The notes: generated by a model from the sequence alone, not told the origin. Positions 51,248-60,805 are shown, counted from the first letter of the stretch. The stretch is DNA of 64,000 nucleotides from Litoribrevibacter euphylliae (GCF_042646085.1 NZ_JBHRSZ010000004.1:1086417-1150416); one strand, 5' to 3'. Numbers and translations: made by a program.

Positions 51248-53578
51248 TCAGAACAGGCTAATCAATCCAGCAAAGATAGTCCCACCGACAATCCCCACGG
51301 ATACCAGTAAACGAGCTGTCGTCGGGAAGACACCTTGAGCCAGCTGGAAGCGGTTCCAAAGGTCTAGCTTTCTTTGCAAAACATGCTCGTTACCAGGCAA
51401 CAGTACGGGATAGTTCTCAGGGCAACGACCCGGTTCAGGCGCGTCTTCCCAATCATTTAACTGACTTCGTTCATCACGAAGTTTCGCTTCAATAAGAATC
51501 AGATCTTCCTGAAGAATGGCGCTGATCGCAGACATCAAGCCTGACATGCCCGACATAATTTGAGATGCGGTTTGGCACCACTCCGGCCAATTTTTCTTAT
51601 CGGCCGCTGGTAGTTTAAATAATGGAATCTGCTCACTCCAGTCCGTGATGCCCAGTTTTTCAAGTACATCAGCGGGCAATTGCATATCCAGAATAACCTT
51701 TGAAACCGTCTCCATTTCTGCTTGAGCGGCATTACATACTCGAATAATGCGTTTCTTTTCGAAATGACCAATTTGACCGTCAGCCGTGATTACTTGCCAA
51801 GTATTTACCAACAGTGAATGTTCGTTCTCAACAATGGCATGCAGATGTTCACTGCAATGCAGCAATTTGATTAAAGCCGTTAGGTATTCATTCCAACCTT
51901 TTCCTGCATGTTGAGCTAAGCAAAGATGCACTGCTCGGCAGTTAGCATCCTGTTGCATAAGCGAATCAGAAACCAAACGCTGATCAGCTGAAATTTCCTC
52001 AATGGCATCAGGAATTTCTTCTTTACTGATTTCTTCACCACGATGTCGAATCACCCCGCCAGACGGTTTTAAATCGCCAGAAGCCAAGGCTTCCAGCGTA
52101 TACTTCTCAACCTCAAGGTTCCTAAGTTTTTCAAGGTCATCAGCAATACTGGCAGGATATAAAGCAGCGATGGCTTTTTCCATGTCCGTATCGATATTGG
52201 CTTTGGCCAACATCTCATCGAAGCTGGAGAAATCTCGAACAGGGCTTCGATTCAAATAAACACCACGGTATTCGGGCGAATAAGACGGTCTATCGAATCG
52301 CTGAACCACAGCCTCCAAAGGCTGCCCTACTTCTAATTCATCAATTTTATCCGTGTTATAAAAGCTGATGCTGATTAAACGTCGTAACTCACGCTCATCC
52401 GCAAAGACTTCCCAGGCTTTACGCTCATCAATATCAGCGGCAATGTATTGCGCTTTAGCGTTCTCTTCGCGATCACTGTTCGCCGGATGAGTCGACCACA
52501 TTTGTGGTGGTCGCGCAGTTTCTTCAGCAAATACACGATGATGTGCATCTTCAACGTCATCAGGTCGTGGGGGTACTGTGCCATAGAACTCGTCGTCTAA
52601 AACGCGTTGCATCTGGCCGATCGTTGCTTCCTGGGCTTTAAAGATATCGTCCAATATCTTCCCACTTTCTGCTTCTTGTCCCGCCACATCCAAAGCCGTT
52701 TGCCATGCATGGTCGGCCGCTTGCAGCTTATACAGAGCATTCACTAAAGCGTCGCTGCCAGTCACTGACACCGCCACCAAATCAGCGTTAAATTCCATTT
52801 CACGGCTAAGCGCACGTTCAGCAATAATTACCAAGCTAAACAAGGTATCCATCATTGAGCGAATCGACCAAATCACAAGCGAAAGAATCCAACCTAACCA
52901 AGCAATACGAAGATCAATGCGGGAAATAAACCGAACCACGGAATCCAGCCAATCACGAGTCGCCACCATGTGCGCGATGATCTGCTGCGCCACATAAACC
53001 CAACGACCAACCACCATGGAACCTTGCGCAAAGTGCCCAAACTCATGGGCTAACACCGCTTTGAGTTCCCCTAGATTCAGAACATTAACGAGCCCAAGAC
53101 CAATCACCAGATTCTTTTTAGATGGGAAAATAAGATTCAATAACGATAAATCATAGAAAACAGCGGCATTCACTTCTGGCGTAATAAACACCCGGTGCGG
53201 ACGCGGAGCGCCGATTTCATCGGACAGATTATGAAGAAAATTAAACAGTTTTGGCTCTTGCTCAGCCGTTACTTCAATGCCACCAGGATTCCCCGCCTTT
53301 CGAACAGCAAACAAGGATTTAACCATAAACAGAGTCAGTAAAAACGAGCAACTCGTGGCTACGATGTTAAACAGATTACCTCTGTCGCCGTGTAAAAAAC
53401 GATCTACTCCTTCATAGGTGATATAGGCAAAGCATGTCATCAAAGCCAGATAGAAAATCATGAAAAAGATAAGACCAGACATCGCCAGAATGGCTTGACG
53501 CTTATAACTGCTGTTCGCTTGAGTGAGCGATTCAGGAACGTTTTTGGGACTAATAGGATAATGATCCGAAGTTTGCAT
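51248..53578 (-). CDS. M48-family membrane metalloprotease
   Basis: 776 residues. Two N-terminal helices (ILAMSGLIFFMIFYLALMTC; VATSCSFLLTLFMVKSLFAV), the zinc site HEFGH (178-182) followed by MEFNADLVAVSVTGS as the third ligand region, then a long helical soluble part and a final TM (ARLLVSVGIVGGTIFAGL). HtpX/Ste24 relatives cleave membrane or periplasmic proteins. The about 450-residue extra helical region is unusual for HtpX. Stands alone. Confidence 0.9.
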   Translation of the reverse strand: MQTSDHYPISPKNVPESLTQANSSYKRQAILAMSGLIFFMIFYLALMTCFAYITYEGVDRFLHGDRGNLFNIVATSCSFLLTLFMVKSLFAVRKAGNPGGIEVTAEQEPKLFNFLHNLSDEIGAPRPHRVFITPEVNAAVFYDLSLLNLIFPSKKNLVIGLGLVNVLNLGELKAVLAHEFGHFAQGSMVVGRWVYVAQQIIAHMVATRDWLDSVVRFISRIDLRIAWLGWILSLVIWSIRSMMDTLFSLVIIAERALSREMEFNADLVAVSVTGSDALVNALYKLQAADHAWQTALDVAGQEAESGKILDDIFKAQEATIGQMQRVLDDEFYGTVPPRPDDVEDAHHRVFAEETARPPQMWSTHPANSDREENAKAQYIAADIDERKAWEVFADERELRRLISISFYNTDKIDELEVGQPLEAVVQRFDRPSYSPEYRGVYLNRSPVRDFSSFDEMLAKANIDTDMEKAIAALYPASIADDLEKLRNLEVEKYTLEALASGDLKPSGGVIRHRGEEISKEEIPDAIEEISADQRLVSDSLMQQDANCRAVHLCLAQHAGKGWNEYLTALIKLLHCSEHLHAIVENEHSLLVNTWQVITADGQIGHFEKKRIIRVCNAAQAEMETVSKVILDMQLPADVLEKLGITDWSEQIPLFKLPAADKKNWPEWCQTASQIMSGMSGLMSAISAILQEDLILIEAKLRDERSQLNDWEDAPEPGRCPENYPVLLPGNEHVLQRKLDLWNRFQLAQGVFPTTARLLVSVGIVGGTIFAGLISLF

Positions 53579-53761
53579 AGCTTACCTTCCTTGGGTTTAT
53601 GCAGGCTGTATTGATTAATCGAATAATAGCGAGCTTTTATGCAACAACTGCCGAACAATAGCAACAGTATCTTTAAGGGTATTTTGACTTTGGTCAGATT
53701 AAGACCGTAAATTTAGGAATGGAGTGACATTTCTAACCTGACGCCTTGTAAAAGTTAGAAA

Positions 53762-53792
53762 CAAAAAAGGGCGTAACCCGTACGCCCCTTTG
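53762..53792 (-). terminator. Terminator of the puuC-like gene
   Basis: GGGCGTA, five-base loop, TACGCCC, with A-tract on the left giving a U-run on the minus strand. Confidence 0.8.
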
Positions 53793-53814
53793 AATGACAT
53801 GACTTTAAAAATTC

Positions 53815-55311
53815 TTAAAGCTTAATCCAGGTCGCTTTGATTTCAGAGTACTTATCAAACGCATGAAGGGATTTATCGCGACCATTGCCGGATTGTTTGT
53901 AACCGCCGAACGGTGCGGTCATGTCGCCACCATCGTATTGATTCACCCAAATGGAACCCGCCCTGAGCCCTTTAGCAAACCGATGTGCTCGGCTGAGGTT
54001 CGATGTCCAAACGGCAGCGGCTAACCCATACACTGAGTCATTCGCAATTTTAAGAGCTTGTTCTTCGTCTTTAAAACGAATCACAGAAAGAACCGGGCCG
54101 AAGATTTCCTCTTCTGCAATGGCCATGTTGGATTCCACATTTTCGAATACAGTCGGCTCAACGTACATACCACCAGAAACAGGCGCGACTTTATTGCCAC
54201 CAACGGTGAGTTTAGCGCCCTGGCTCTGCCCTTTTTCGATGTAACTTAGAACTCGCTCTAGTTGAGTTTCATCAACGATGGCTCCGACATTGGTTTCAGG
54301 GTCTAACGGATTCCCCGGCTTCCAGTTTTTAACGGCTGCTCTGACCTTTTCCATAAACTCATCCGCAATGGAATCTTCTACTAATAAACGAGAACCTGCG
54401 GTACAGACTTCACCCTGGTTGAAACAGATGGCACCAGCAGCGGCTTCTGCTGCGGCATCGAGATCAGGCGCGTCCGCAAACACCACATTAGGCGATTTAC
54501 CTCCTGCTTCCGTCCAGACGCGTTTCATATTGGATTGACCCGCAAACACCATCAGCTGTTTCGCGACACCGGTCGAGCCGGTAAATACCAAGGTATCAAC
54601 ATCCATATGAAGAGCTAACGCTTTACCGACGGTGTGACCAAAGCCCGGAAGTACGTTGAATACGCCATCCGGAATTCCTGCTTCTTTAGCAAGTTGAGCC
54701 AATTTAATCGCTGTCAGCGGAGACTTTTCGGACGGTTTGAGGATAACCGAGTTCCCCATCGCTAAAGCCGGTGCGTATTTCCAGGTCGCCATGATCATCG
54801 GAAAGTTCCAAGGAACGATCGCAGCAACGACACCCACGGCTTCTCGTGTCACCATGCCCAATTCATCGTGTGGCGTCGGCGCAATTTCATCGTAAATTTT
54901 ATCAGTTGCTTCAGCCGTCCAACGCAAGGCTCTCAGGGTAGCGTTGACATCGACATTAAATGAATCGTTGATTGGCTTACCCATATCCAGAGTTTCTAAT
55001 AGCGCCAACTCTTCAGCATTTGCCTCAATCAAATTCGCGAACGCCTGAAGTATTTGTTTACGTTCAGCAGGTGCTAATTCAGACCAAACACCCGACTCAA
55101 AAGCAGCTCTTGCGGCAGACACGGCTTCGTTGGCATCCGCTTCATCACAACTGGCAACTTTACACAGCAGGCTATTATCGATAGGGCTAATGTTGTCGAA
55201 CGTCGCTTTATTCTGGGCATCCACTAACTGCCCATTAAGAAAGGCACGTCCCTCAAGGGAGATTTGTTCTTTTAAGGCAGTCCAGTATTCAAGACTTTGA
55301 ACATTAGTCAT
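53815..55311 (-). CDS. puuC: Gamma-glutamyl-gamma-aminobutyraldehyde dehydrogenase (PuuC-like)
   Basis: 498 residues, NAD(P)+-dependent aldehyde dehydrogenase. IVPWNFPMIMATWK, FTGSTGVAKQL, Glu268 in TEAGGKSPN and catalytic Cys303 in FNQGEVCTAGSRL. The N-terminus and GKPINDSFNVDVNATLRALRW fit PuuC. It oxidises gamma-glutamyl-aminobutyraldehyde (putrescine route) and related aldehydes. Divergent from the BauA-like gene across 261 bp; a PuuB-like oxidase lies downstream of that. Confidence 0.9.
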   Translation of the reverse strand: MTNVQSLEYWTALKEQISLEGRAFLNGQLVDAQNKATFDNISPIDNSLLCKVASCDEADANEAVSAARAAFESGVWSELAPAERKQILQAFANLIEANAEELALLETLDMGKPINDSFNVDVNATLRALRWTAEATDKIYDEIAPTPHDELGMVTREAVGVVAAIVPWNFPMIMATWKYAPALAMGNSVILKPSEKSPLTAIKLAQLAKEAGIPDGVFNVLPGFGHTVGKALALHMDVDTLVFTGSTGVAKQLMVFAGQSNMKRVWTEAGGKSPNVVFADAPDLDAAAEAAAGAICFNQGEVCTAGSRLLVEDSIADEFMEKVRAAVKNWKPGNPLDPETNVGAIVDETQLERVLSYIEKGQSQGAKLTVGGNKVAPVSGGMYVEPTVFENVESNMAIAEEEIFGPVLSVIRFKDEEQALKIANDSVYGLAAAVWTSNLSRAHRFAKGLRAGSIWVNQYDGGDMTAPFGGYKQSGNGRDKSLHAFDKYSEIKATWIKL

Positions 55312-55572
55312 ATCGCTTACCTACTGTTGATGATTCAAATTTGAAGATAGACCTTACTGCAAAACTCGCAACATTTTCAATATATCGAACACAAAGATTT
55401 TTATAGCGCTCAACTTCTCTATTCGCAAACCCCTTTAGAACTGGGGTCGCCAGCGCGTTTTTACAATAATTTGTATCTTTTTGATATTTTCTTCATTGAA
55501 AGGCTTGATGTTTTATTTTTTTAACATAAACTCCAAGCAACATGTTCAAAATAACAAACAGAGGTTTCAATC
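55312..55572. promoter_or_regulatory. Divergent promoter region, puuC / bauA-like
   Basis: 261 bp containing both promoters; A+T-rich toward bauA with a possible TTTTTA / TATCTT stretch near 55450-55490. No clear operator seen. Confidence 0.4.
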
Positions 55573-56877
55573 ATGTCATCCACTTCTCTTGATGCTTTTT
55601 GGATGCCCTTCACTGCCAACAGACAGTTTAAATCTGAGCCACGTTTATTGGTTTCAGCCGAAGGGATGTATTACAAGTCGGATGATGGCCGCTCCATTCT
55701 GGATGGCACCGCAGGGCTTTGGTGTACGAACGCAGGCCATGGACGAACGCAAATCTCGGAAGCAGTTTCAAAGCAGATTCATGAATTGGATTTTGCACCT
55801 ACCTTCCAAATGGGCCACCCACTTCCTTTTGAATTAGCCCAACGTCTAGTTAAGCACAGCCCGGAGGGTATGAATCACGTATTCTTCACCAATTCGGGTT
55901 CTGAATCCGTTGATACTGCACTAAAGATTGCCCTTGCCTACCACAAAGCCAAAGGCAACGGCAGCAAGACTCGCTTAATCGGTCGTGAAAAAGGCTATCA
56001 CGGCACCAACTTCGGTGGCATTTCGGTCGGTGGCCTAGGCAACAACCGCCGTTTCTTTGGCAGCCTGCTTACCGGCGTTGATCATTTACAACACGCCTGG
56101 ACACCAGAAAATACCTTCAGCAAAGGATTACCTGATCACGGTGTTGAACTGGCTGAAGAACTGAATTCGATGATCCAACTGCATGGCGCTGAAAACATTG
56201 CCGCCGTTATCGTGGAACCTGTGGTTGGTTCGGGTGGTGTGTATATGCCGCCGCAAGGTTATCTCCAACGTCTTCGTGAAATCACTGCGCAAAACGACAT
56301 TCTCTTAATCTTTGATGAAGTGATCACAGGGTATGGCCGTGTCGGTACTGCATTCGCAGCCAATCGTATGGGCGTTACCCCAGACATCATTACCACTGCG
56401 AAAGGCCTAACCAATGGTGCCATTCCAATGGGCGCCGTATTTGTTCAGGATTTCATTCACGATGCCTTTATGACAGGCCCAGAAGAAGTGATTGAGCTAT
56501 TCCACGGCTACACTTATTCAGGACACCCAGTGGCCGCCGCTGCAGCCCTTGCAACTTTGGACATTTACGAGCAAGAGAACCTGTTCGACAAAGCCATTGA
56601 GCTGGAAAATCATTGGCAGAAAGCGCTTCATTCACTGCGTGAATACGATGTTGTTAAGGACATTCGCAACTATGGTCTAGTCGGTGCGGTTGAATTCCAT
56701 CAAGGAGACAAGCTGGGCGAACGCGGCTACAACGCCTTTAACCATTGTTTCTGGAAAGAGAACACCTTGGTTCGATGCACAGGCGACGTGATTGCCATGT
56801 CACCACCCTTGATCATCAGCGAAAACCAAATTGATGAGCTGATTGCATCGCTCGGCAATGCCATTAAGACGCTTTAG
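55573..56877 (+). CDS. bauA: Omega-amino-acid:pyruvate / beta-alanine:pyruvate aminotransferase (BauA-like)
   Basis: 434 residues, class-III aminotransferase. FTNSGSESVDTALKIA binds PLP phosphate, FDEVITGYGRVG holds the PLP Asp, and Lys277 in TTAKGLTNGA forms the Schiff base. N-terminal FWMPFTANRQFK and GLWCTNAGHGR are typical of beta-alanine:pyruvate transaminases. It converts beta-alanine plus pyruvate to malonate semialdehyde plus alanine. MmsA follows 68 bp later and takes the product. Confidence 0.92.
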   Translation: MSSTSLDAFWMPFTANRQFKSEPRLLVSAEGMYYKSDDGRSILDGTAGLWCTNAGHGRTQISEAVSKQIHELDFAPTFQMGHPLPFELAQRLVKHSPEGMNHVFFTNSGSESVDTALKIALAYHKAKGNGSKTRLIGREKGYHGTNFGGISVGGLGNNRRFFGSLLTGVDHLQHAWTPENTFSKGLPDHGVELAEELNSMIQLHGAENIAAVIVEPVVGSGGVYMPPQGYLQRLREITAQNDILLIFDEVITGYGRVGTAFAANRMGVTPDIITTAKGLTNGAIPMGAVFVQDFIHDAFMTGPEEVIELFHGYTYSGHPVAAAAALATLDIYEQENLFDKAIELENHWQKALHSLREYDVVKDIRNYGLVGAVEFHQGDKLGERGYNAFNHCFWKENTLVRCTGDVIAMSPPLIISENQIDELIASLGNAIKTL

Positions 56878-56945
56878 TTAAATAGATATTAAAGCGCAAC
56901 GACACAGATTAACGACGTTAAATACATTAGAAGTACGGAATTCAC

Positions 56946-58433
56946 ATGAGACAAATCAATCACTTTATTAATGGTCAGATCACCCCACCCAGTGAACGCC
57001 AAGCGCCGGTATTCAATCCAGCATTAGGAGAGCAAACAGCGGAAGTATCACTGGCACCTGCAAGCACAGTAGAAGAAGCTATTAGCGTTGCAAAGACCGC
57101 GTTTGATAGTTGGTCTCGGGTCACGCCACTCAACCGCTCACGTATTCTGTTCAAATTCAAAATGCTCTTGGATGAGCGTATTGATGAACTGGCACGAGTG
57201 ATCAGTGCGGAACACGGTAAAGTGTTTGAAGATGCCAAAGGCGAAATCATTCGTGGTGTTGAAGTGGTTGAGTTTGCCTGTGGCATTCCTCATTTATTAA
57301 AAGGTGAAATCACCGAGCAAGTAGGCAGCGACGTAGACGCCTACTCGGTCAATCAGCCATTAGGTGTGGTCGCTGGTATCTCACCATTTAACTTCCCGGC
57401 GATGGTGCCAATGTGGATGTGGCCGGTTGCCATTGCGTGCGGTAACACCTTCGTAATGAAACCGTCTGAGAAAGACCCTTCAGCCTCCCTTCTGATCGCA
57501 GAGTGGTTAAAAGAATGCGGCTTACCTGACGGTGTGTTTAACGTCATTAATGGTGATAAAGAAGCGGTTGATGTACTTCTGACGCACCCAGACATTCAAG
57601 CGGTGAGCTTTGTAGGTTCAACGCCGATTGCAGAATACATCTACAGCACCGCCAGCAAACACTGCAAACGCGTACAAGCATTAGGCGGCGCGAAGAACCA
57701 CATGATCGTGATGCCGGATGCGGATGTAGACTCAGCGGTGAATGCCTTGATGGGTGCGGCTTACGGTTCTGCTGGTGAGCGTTGCATGGCGATTTCTGTG
57801 GCGGTCGCGGTAGGTGACATCGCTGATGAGCTGGTTGAAAAATTAGCCGCCAAAACTCGCGAACTAAAAATCGGTAATGGTGAGAATCTTGGCCTGGATA
57901 TGGGCCCGCTTGTGACCAAGGAACACCTAGCCAAAGTGAAAGGCTATGTGGACACCGGCGTTTCTGAAGGCGCAACGCTGGTTGTTGATGGCCGAGACCT
58001 AACGATTGACGGATGCGAGAACGGCTACTTCATGGGCGGCTGCTTATTCGACAACGTTACTACCGGCATGACCATATACCAGGAAGAAATCTTCGGCCCC
58101 GTGCTTTGTGTAGTACGAGTACCGGATTACGCCACCGCCGCGAAAATGATCAACGATCACGAATACGGCAACGGCACCAGCATCTTTACCCGCAGCGGTG
58201 CTGTGGCTCGTAAATTCACACACGATATTCAAGTGGGCATGGTTGGCGTGAATGTGCCAATTCCTGTCCCTATGGCGTTCCATGCGTTCGGTGGTTGGAA
58301 ACGTTCATTGTTTGGCAGTAACCATGTTCATGGCCCTGAAGGTGTGCGTTTCTACACCAAACGTAAAGCCGTCACGGTGCGTTGGCCGGAAGGCGACATT
58401 GGCGCCGAATTCGTCATGCCAACGATGAAATAA
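56946..58433 (+). CDS. mmsA: CoA-acylating methylmalonate/malonate-semialdehyde dehydrogenase
   Basis: 495 residues. ISPFNFPAMVPMWMWPVAI, FVGSTPIAEYIY and nucleophile Cys280 in GSAGERCMAISV; the ERCMA motif is characteristic of MmsA rather than common ALDHs. C-terminal GGWKRSLFG. Converts malonate semialdehyde to acetyl-CoA + CO2 using NAD+ and CoA. Functions as the second step after BauA-like; the corresponding gene in P. aeruginosa bau is bauC. Confidence 0.94.
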   Translation: MRQINHFINGQITPPSERQAPVFNPALGEQTAEVSLAPASTVEEAISVAKTAFDSWSRVTPLNRSRILFKFKMLLDERIDELARVISAEHGKVFEDAKGEIIRGVEVVEFACGIPHLLKGEITEQVGSDVDAYSVNQPLGVVAGISPFNFPAMVPMWMWPVAIACGNTFVMKPSEKDPSASLLIAEWLKECGLPDGVFNVINGDKEAVDVLLTHPDIQAVSFVGSTPIAEYIYSTASKHCKRVQALGGAKNHMIVMPDADVDSAVNALMGAAYGSAGERCMAISVAVAVGDIADELVEKLAAKTRELKIGNGENLGLDMGPLVTKEHLAKVKGYVDTGVSEGATLVVDGRDLTIDGCENGYFMGGCLFDNVTTGMTIYQEEIFGPVLCVVRVPDYATAAKMINDHEYGNGTSIFTRSGAVARKFTHDIQVGMVGVNVPIPVPMAFHAFGGWKRSLFGSNHVHGPEGVRFYTKRKAVTVRWPEGDIGAEFVMPTMK

Positions 58434-58435
58434 GC

Positions 58436-58481
58436 CTACATGTAGATGATAAAGATCATAGAGATCGTATAAGTCATGTAG
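58436..58481. repeat. Palindrome and 22-bp motif copy 1 downstream of mmsA
   Basis: CTACATGTAG (58436-58445) is a perfect palindrome, and its CTACATG pairs with CATGTAG at 58475-58481. Between them lies a 22-bp motif (58455-58476) matched 18 of 22 by a second copy at 59021-59042. Confidence 0.6.
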
Positions 58482-58579
58482 AAAAAGAGCATCCCTTGTT
58501 CGCCCTCCCCTGATTTTCAACAAGATCACGAGGGCCCTTTTTTGAATTAGGAACAACACCTGTTCAGGAACAATTAACG

Positions 58580-58936
58580 ATGAGCATTCAAAGCATTAAA
58601 GATGTCAGTACCGATAATATCGCTGCCGACAATTATCTACCGGATAATGAGAAGATTCTTTCAGGCCGTCCGGAACAGAACGTTTGGAATGTGTTTTCCT
58701 CCAAAGATGAAAAATTCCATACCGGCATTTGGGATGCTCAAGCAGGTCACTGGAAAGTGAATTACAGTGAAGAAGAATATTGCTTCATTTTAGAAGGTGA
58801 ATCCATCATTCATGATGGGGATGGAAATACCAAACGCGTCCAACAAGGCGATCACTTCGTGATTCCGGCAGGCTTTCAAGGCACATGGGAAGTACCTGAG
58901 TATTGCAAAAAAGTCTACGTCATTTACGAAGCCTAA
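58580..58936 (+). CDS. Cupin_3-type protein (DUF861)
   Basis: 118 residues. KFHTGIWDAQAGHWKVNY, CFILEGESIIHDGDGN and DHFVIPAGFQGTWEVPEYCKKVYVIYEA match cupin_3. Similar small cupins accompany amine/beta-alanine catabolic genes, such as bauB; exact role unproven. Between mmsA and the PuuB-like gene, same strand. Confidence 0.85.
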   Translation: MSIQSIKDVSTDNIAADNYLPDNEKILSGRPEQNVWNVFSSKDEKFHTGIWDAQAGHWKVNYSEEEYCFILEGESIIHDGDGNTKRVQQGDHFVIPAGFQGTWEVPEYCKKVYVIYEA

Positions 58937-58952
58937 GCTGATGTAAAACACC

Positions 58953-59001
58953 AGGCACTAAGCATTAGTAAAGGCATTAAGCATAATCAGGCATTAACGA
59001 A
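58953..59001. repeat. Three AGGCATTAAGCAT-like repeats between cupin and puuB-like genes
   Basis: AGGCACTAAGCAT (58953), AGGCATTAAGCAT (58972) and AGGCATTAACGAA (58989), spaced 19 and 17 bp. Confidence 0.65.
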
Positions 59002-59051
59002 TATAGATATACAGATCCAGGTCATAGAGATCACATAGGTCAGGAGCCGTC

Positions 59052-60365
59052 ATGAACCAACCTTCGATGAACCGAACGCCTCACACCAATTCGTATTACG
59101 CAGCTACCGCGAATCAAAAAACGGATCGACCTAGACTCACCGAAGCTCTGGATACGCAAATCTGTATTCTTGGTGCAGGCTATACAGGCATCTCAAGTGC
59201 ACTTCATTTGGCTGAAGCCGGCTTTAAAGTGGTGGTATTAGAAGCCGCAAGAATTGGCTTTGGTGCCAGTGGCCGAAACGGCGGCCAGCTGGTTAACAGC
59301 TACAGCCGAGACATCGACACCATCGAAAACAACTACGGCCCGGATTTAGGCAAAGCCCTAGGTGACATGGCCTTCGAAGGTGGCAACATCATTCGAGAAC
59401 GCATCCAGAAATACAACATCAACTGCGATTACAAACCCGGTGGCATCTTTGCTGCGTTCAATGAAAAACAATTAAACGATCTCAAAGAACAAAAAGCCCT
59501 TTGGGAACGTTACGGTAATGACCAACTGGAACTGCTCGACGCGGATCAAATCCGTAGCCAAATTGCCTCCGATCGTTACATCGGTGGTTTATTGGATCAC
59601 TCCGGCGGGCACATCCACCCACTAAATCTAGCCTTAGGCGAAGCCGCTGCATTTGAATCGCTCGGCGGACAAATCTTTGAAGACTCCAAAGTCATTCGTA
59701 TTGATCGTAATGAAAACAGCCCAGGTAAACGCCCTCAAGTCTTTACCGAACAAGGCTCCGTCACCTGTGACTATCTATTATTGGCTGGCAATGCCTACAT
59801 GGGCGGATTAGTCCCAGAACTATCGGCCAAATCCATGCCGTGCGGAACTCAGATTGTCACCACCGAGGTATTGGATGAAAGCACCGCTCGTTCACTGATT
59901 CCCAACGGACACTGTGTAGAAGACTGTAACTACAAACTCGATTACTACCGCATCACTGGCGACAACCGCCTACTTTACGGTGGTGGCGTCACCTACGGCG
60001 GCGGCGATCCGGCATCCATCGAACACTTCATACGTGGCCATTTAGAAAAGACTTTCCCGCAACTGAAAGGCGTCAAATTCGATTACGCCTGGGGCGGCGA
60101 CTTCCTCTTAACCATGAGCCGCCTACCACAACTGGGCCGCCTAACCGATACCATCTATTACGCTCAGGGCTACAGCGGCCATGGCGTCACAACCACGCAC
60201 TTAGTGGGCAAACTGGTGGCAGAAACCATTAAAGGCCACGCAGAACGCTTTGATGCCTTTGCCTCATTGAAACACTACCCATTCCCAGGCGGACGCATGT
60301 TTAGAGTGCCTTATACCGCCATTGGTGCGTTGTATTATGGGTTGAGGGATAAGTTGGGGATTTAG
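59052..60365 (+). CDS. puuB: Gamma-glutamylputrescine oxidase-like FAD oxidoreductase (PuuB-like)
   Basis: 437 residues of the DAO/PuuB family. FAD-binding CILGAGYTGISSA (GAGYTG 41-46), GFGASGRNGGQLVNSYS and the C-terminal YAQGYSGHGVTTTHLVGKLVAE. AGGAG ribosome site before ATG. It oxidises gamma-glutamylputrescine to the aldehyde that PuuC oxidises. The ligase PuuA, hydrolase PuuD and PuuR are not in the window. A terminator follows. Confidence 0.9.
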   Translation: MNQPSMNRTPHTNSYYAATANQKTDRPRLTEALDTQICILGAGYTGISSALHLAEAGFKVVVLEAARIGFGASGRNGGQLVNSYSRDIDTIENNYGPDLGKALGDMAFEGGNIIRERIQKYNINCDYKPGGIFAAFNEKQLNDLKEQKALWERYGNDQLELLDADQIRSQIASDRYIGGLLDHSGGHIHPLNLALGEAAAFESLGGQIFEDSKVIRIDRNENSPGKRPQVFTEQGSVTCDYLLLAGNAYMGGLVPELSAKSMPCGTQIVTTEVLDESTARSLIPNGHCVEDCNYKLDYYRITGDNRLLYGGGVTYGGGDPASIEHFIRGHLEKTFPQLKGVKFDYAWGGDFLLTMSRLPQLGRLTDTIYYAQGYSGHGVTTTHLVGKLVAETIKGHAERFDAFASLKHYPFPGGRMFRVPYTAIGALYYGLRDKLGI

Positions 60366-60375
60366 AGGTTGATGG

Positions 60376-60403
60376 AAAAAAGCTCTCAACTTGAGAGCTT
60401 TTT
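60376..60403 (+). terminator. Terminator after the puuB-like gene
   Basis: A-tract, GCTCTC, AACTT loop, GAGAGC, T-tract. Confidence 0.9.
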
Positions 60404-60517
60404 AATCTAGACGGTGCCTGAAACTTAAATACCGCGTGAACAAGCTAAGTAACGATATTCTTGAATTTCTAAGTGATCCATAAGTAGCACTCTTTAGATA
60501 TGAAATTTAACTTCTAT

Positions 60518-60805
60518 TTACTCTGGTTTCACTGATTCGTTGCTTAGAACTTCTTCGATGGACAGCTTACTGACTTGAAAGAGATATGTACCATCAGAGT
60601 TCATACATAGTCCCGACTCAAGCCACCGCCCGTTATGTTCTTTGCATTCTTGTTGAGTAGTAAAAGAGCAATAGTTATATTCAAGTTCGATAGGGATACC
60701 ACCCTCATTTTTACAATCCTTTGCAAAGCTTGAATCACTAACAAAGAAATACGTTGCTACTATAGAAATAGTTATAGCACCAAGAACAACTTCTAATTTA
60801 CTCAC
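60518..60805 (-). CDS. Terminal cassette protein: small membrane-anchored, Cys-rich, unknown
   Basis: 95 residues from GTG 60805. Helix LEVVLGAITISIVATYFFV near the start, then a short extracytoplasmic region with four cysteines (CKNEGG, YCSFTTQQEC, LCMNSD) that likely form disulfides. No family recognised. Same orientation as the cassette genes, 143 bp beyond the last attC. No attC was found on its 3' side, so it is the last cassette or an adjoining chromosomal gene. Confidence 0.55.
   Translation of the reverse strand: MSKLEVVLGAITISIVATYFFVSDSSFAKDCKNEGGIPIELEYNYCSFTTQQECKEHNGRWLESGLCMNSDGTYLFQVSKLSIEEVLSNESVKPE

Noticed and set aside
55420..55500. Sigma-54 promoter upstream of the bauA-like gene
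   Set aside because: No TGGCAC-N5-TTGCA-like pair was found; the GGGG/CCCC stretch there is not a match.
58305..58559. Minus ORF containing a DLYDLYDLYHL repeat
   Set aside because: The repeat reflects the 9-bp periodic non-coding sequence after mmsA; the ORF is a shadow.
60505..60511. ATTTAAC as an attC core for the last cassette gene
   Set aside because: It is an AAC-type core on the side where a GTT-type core is needed, and no hairpin or partner core is present.
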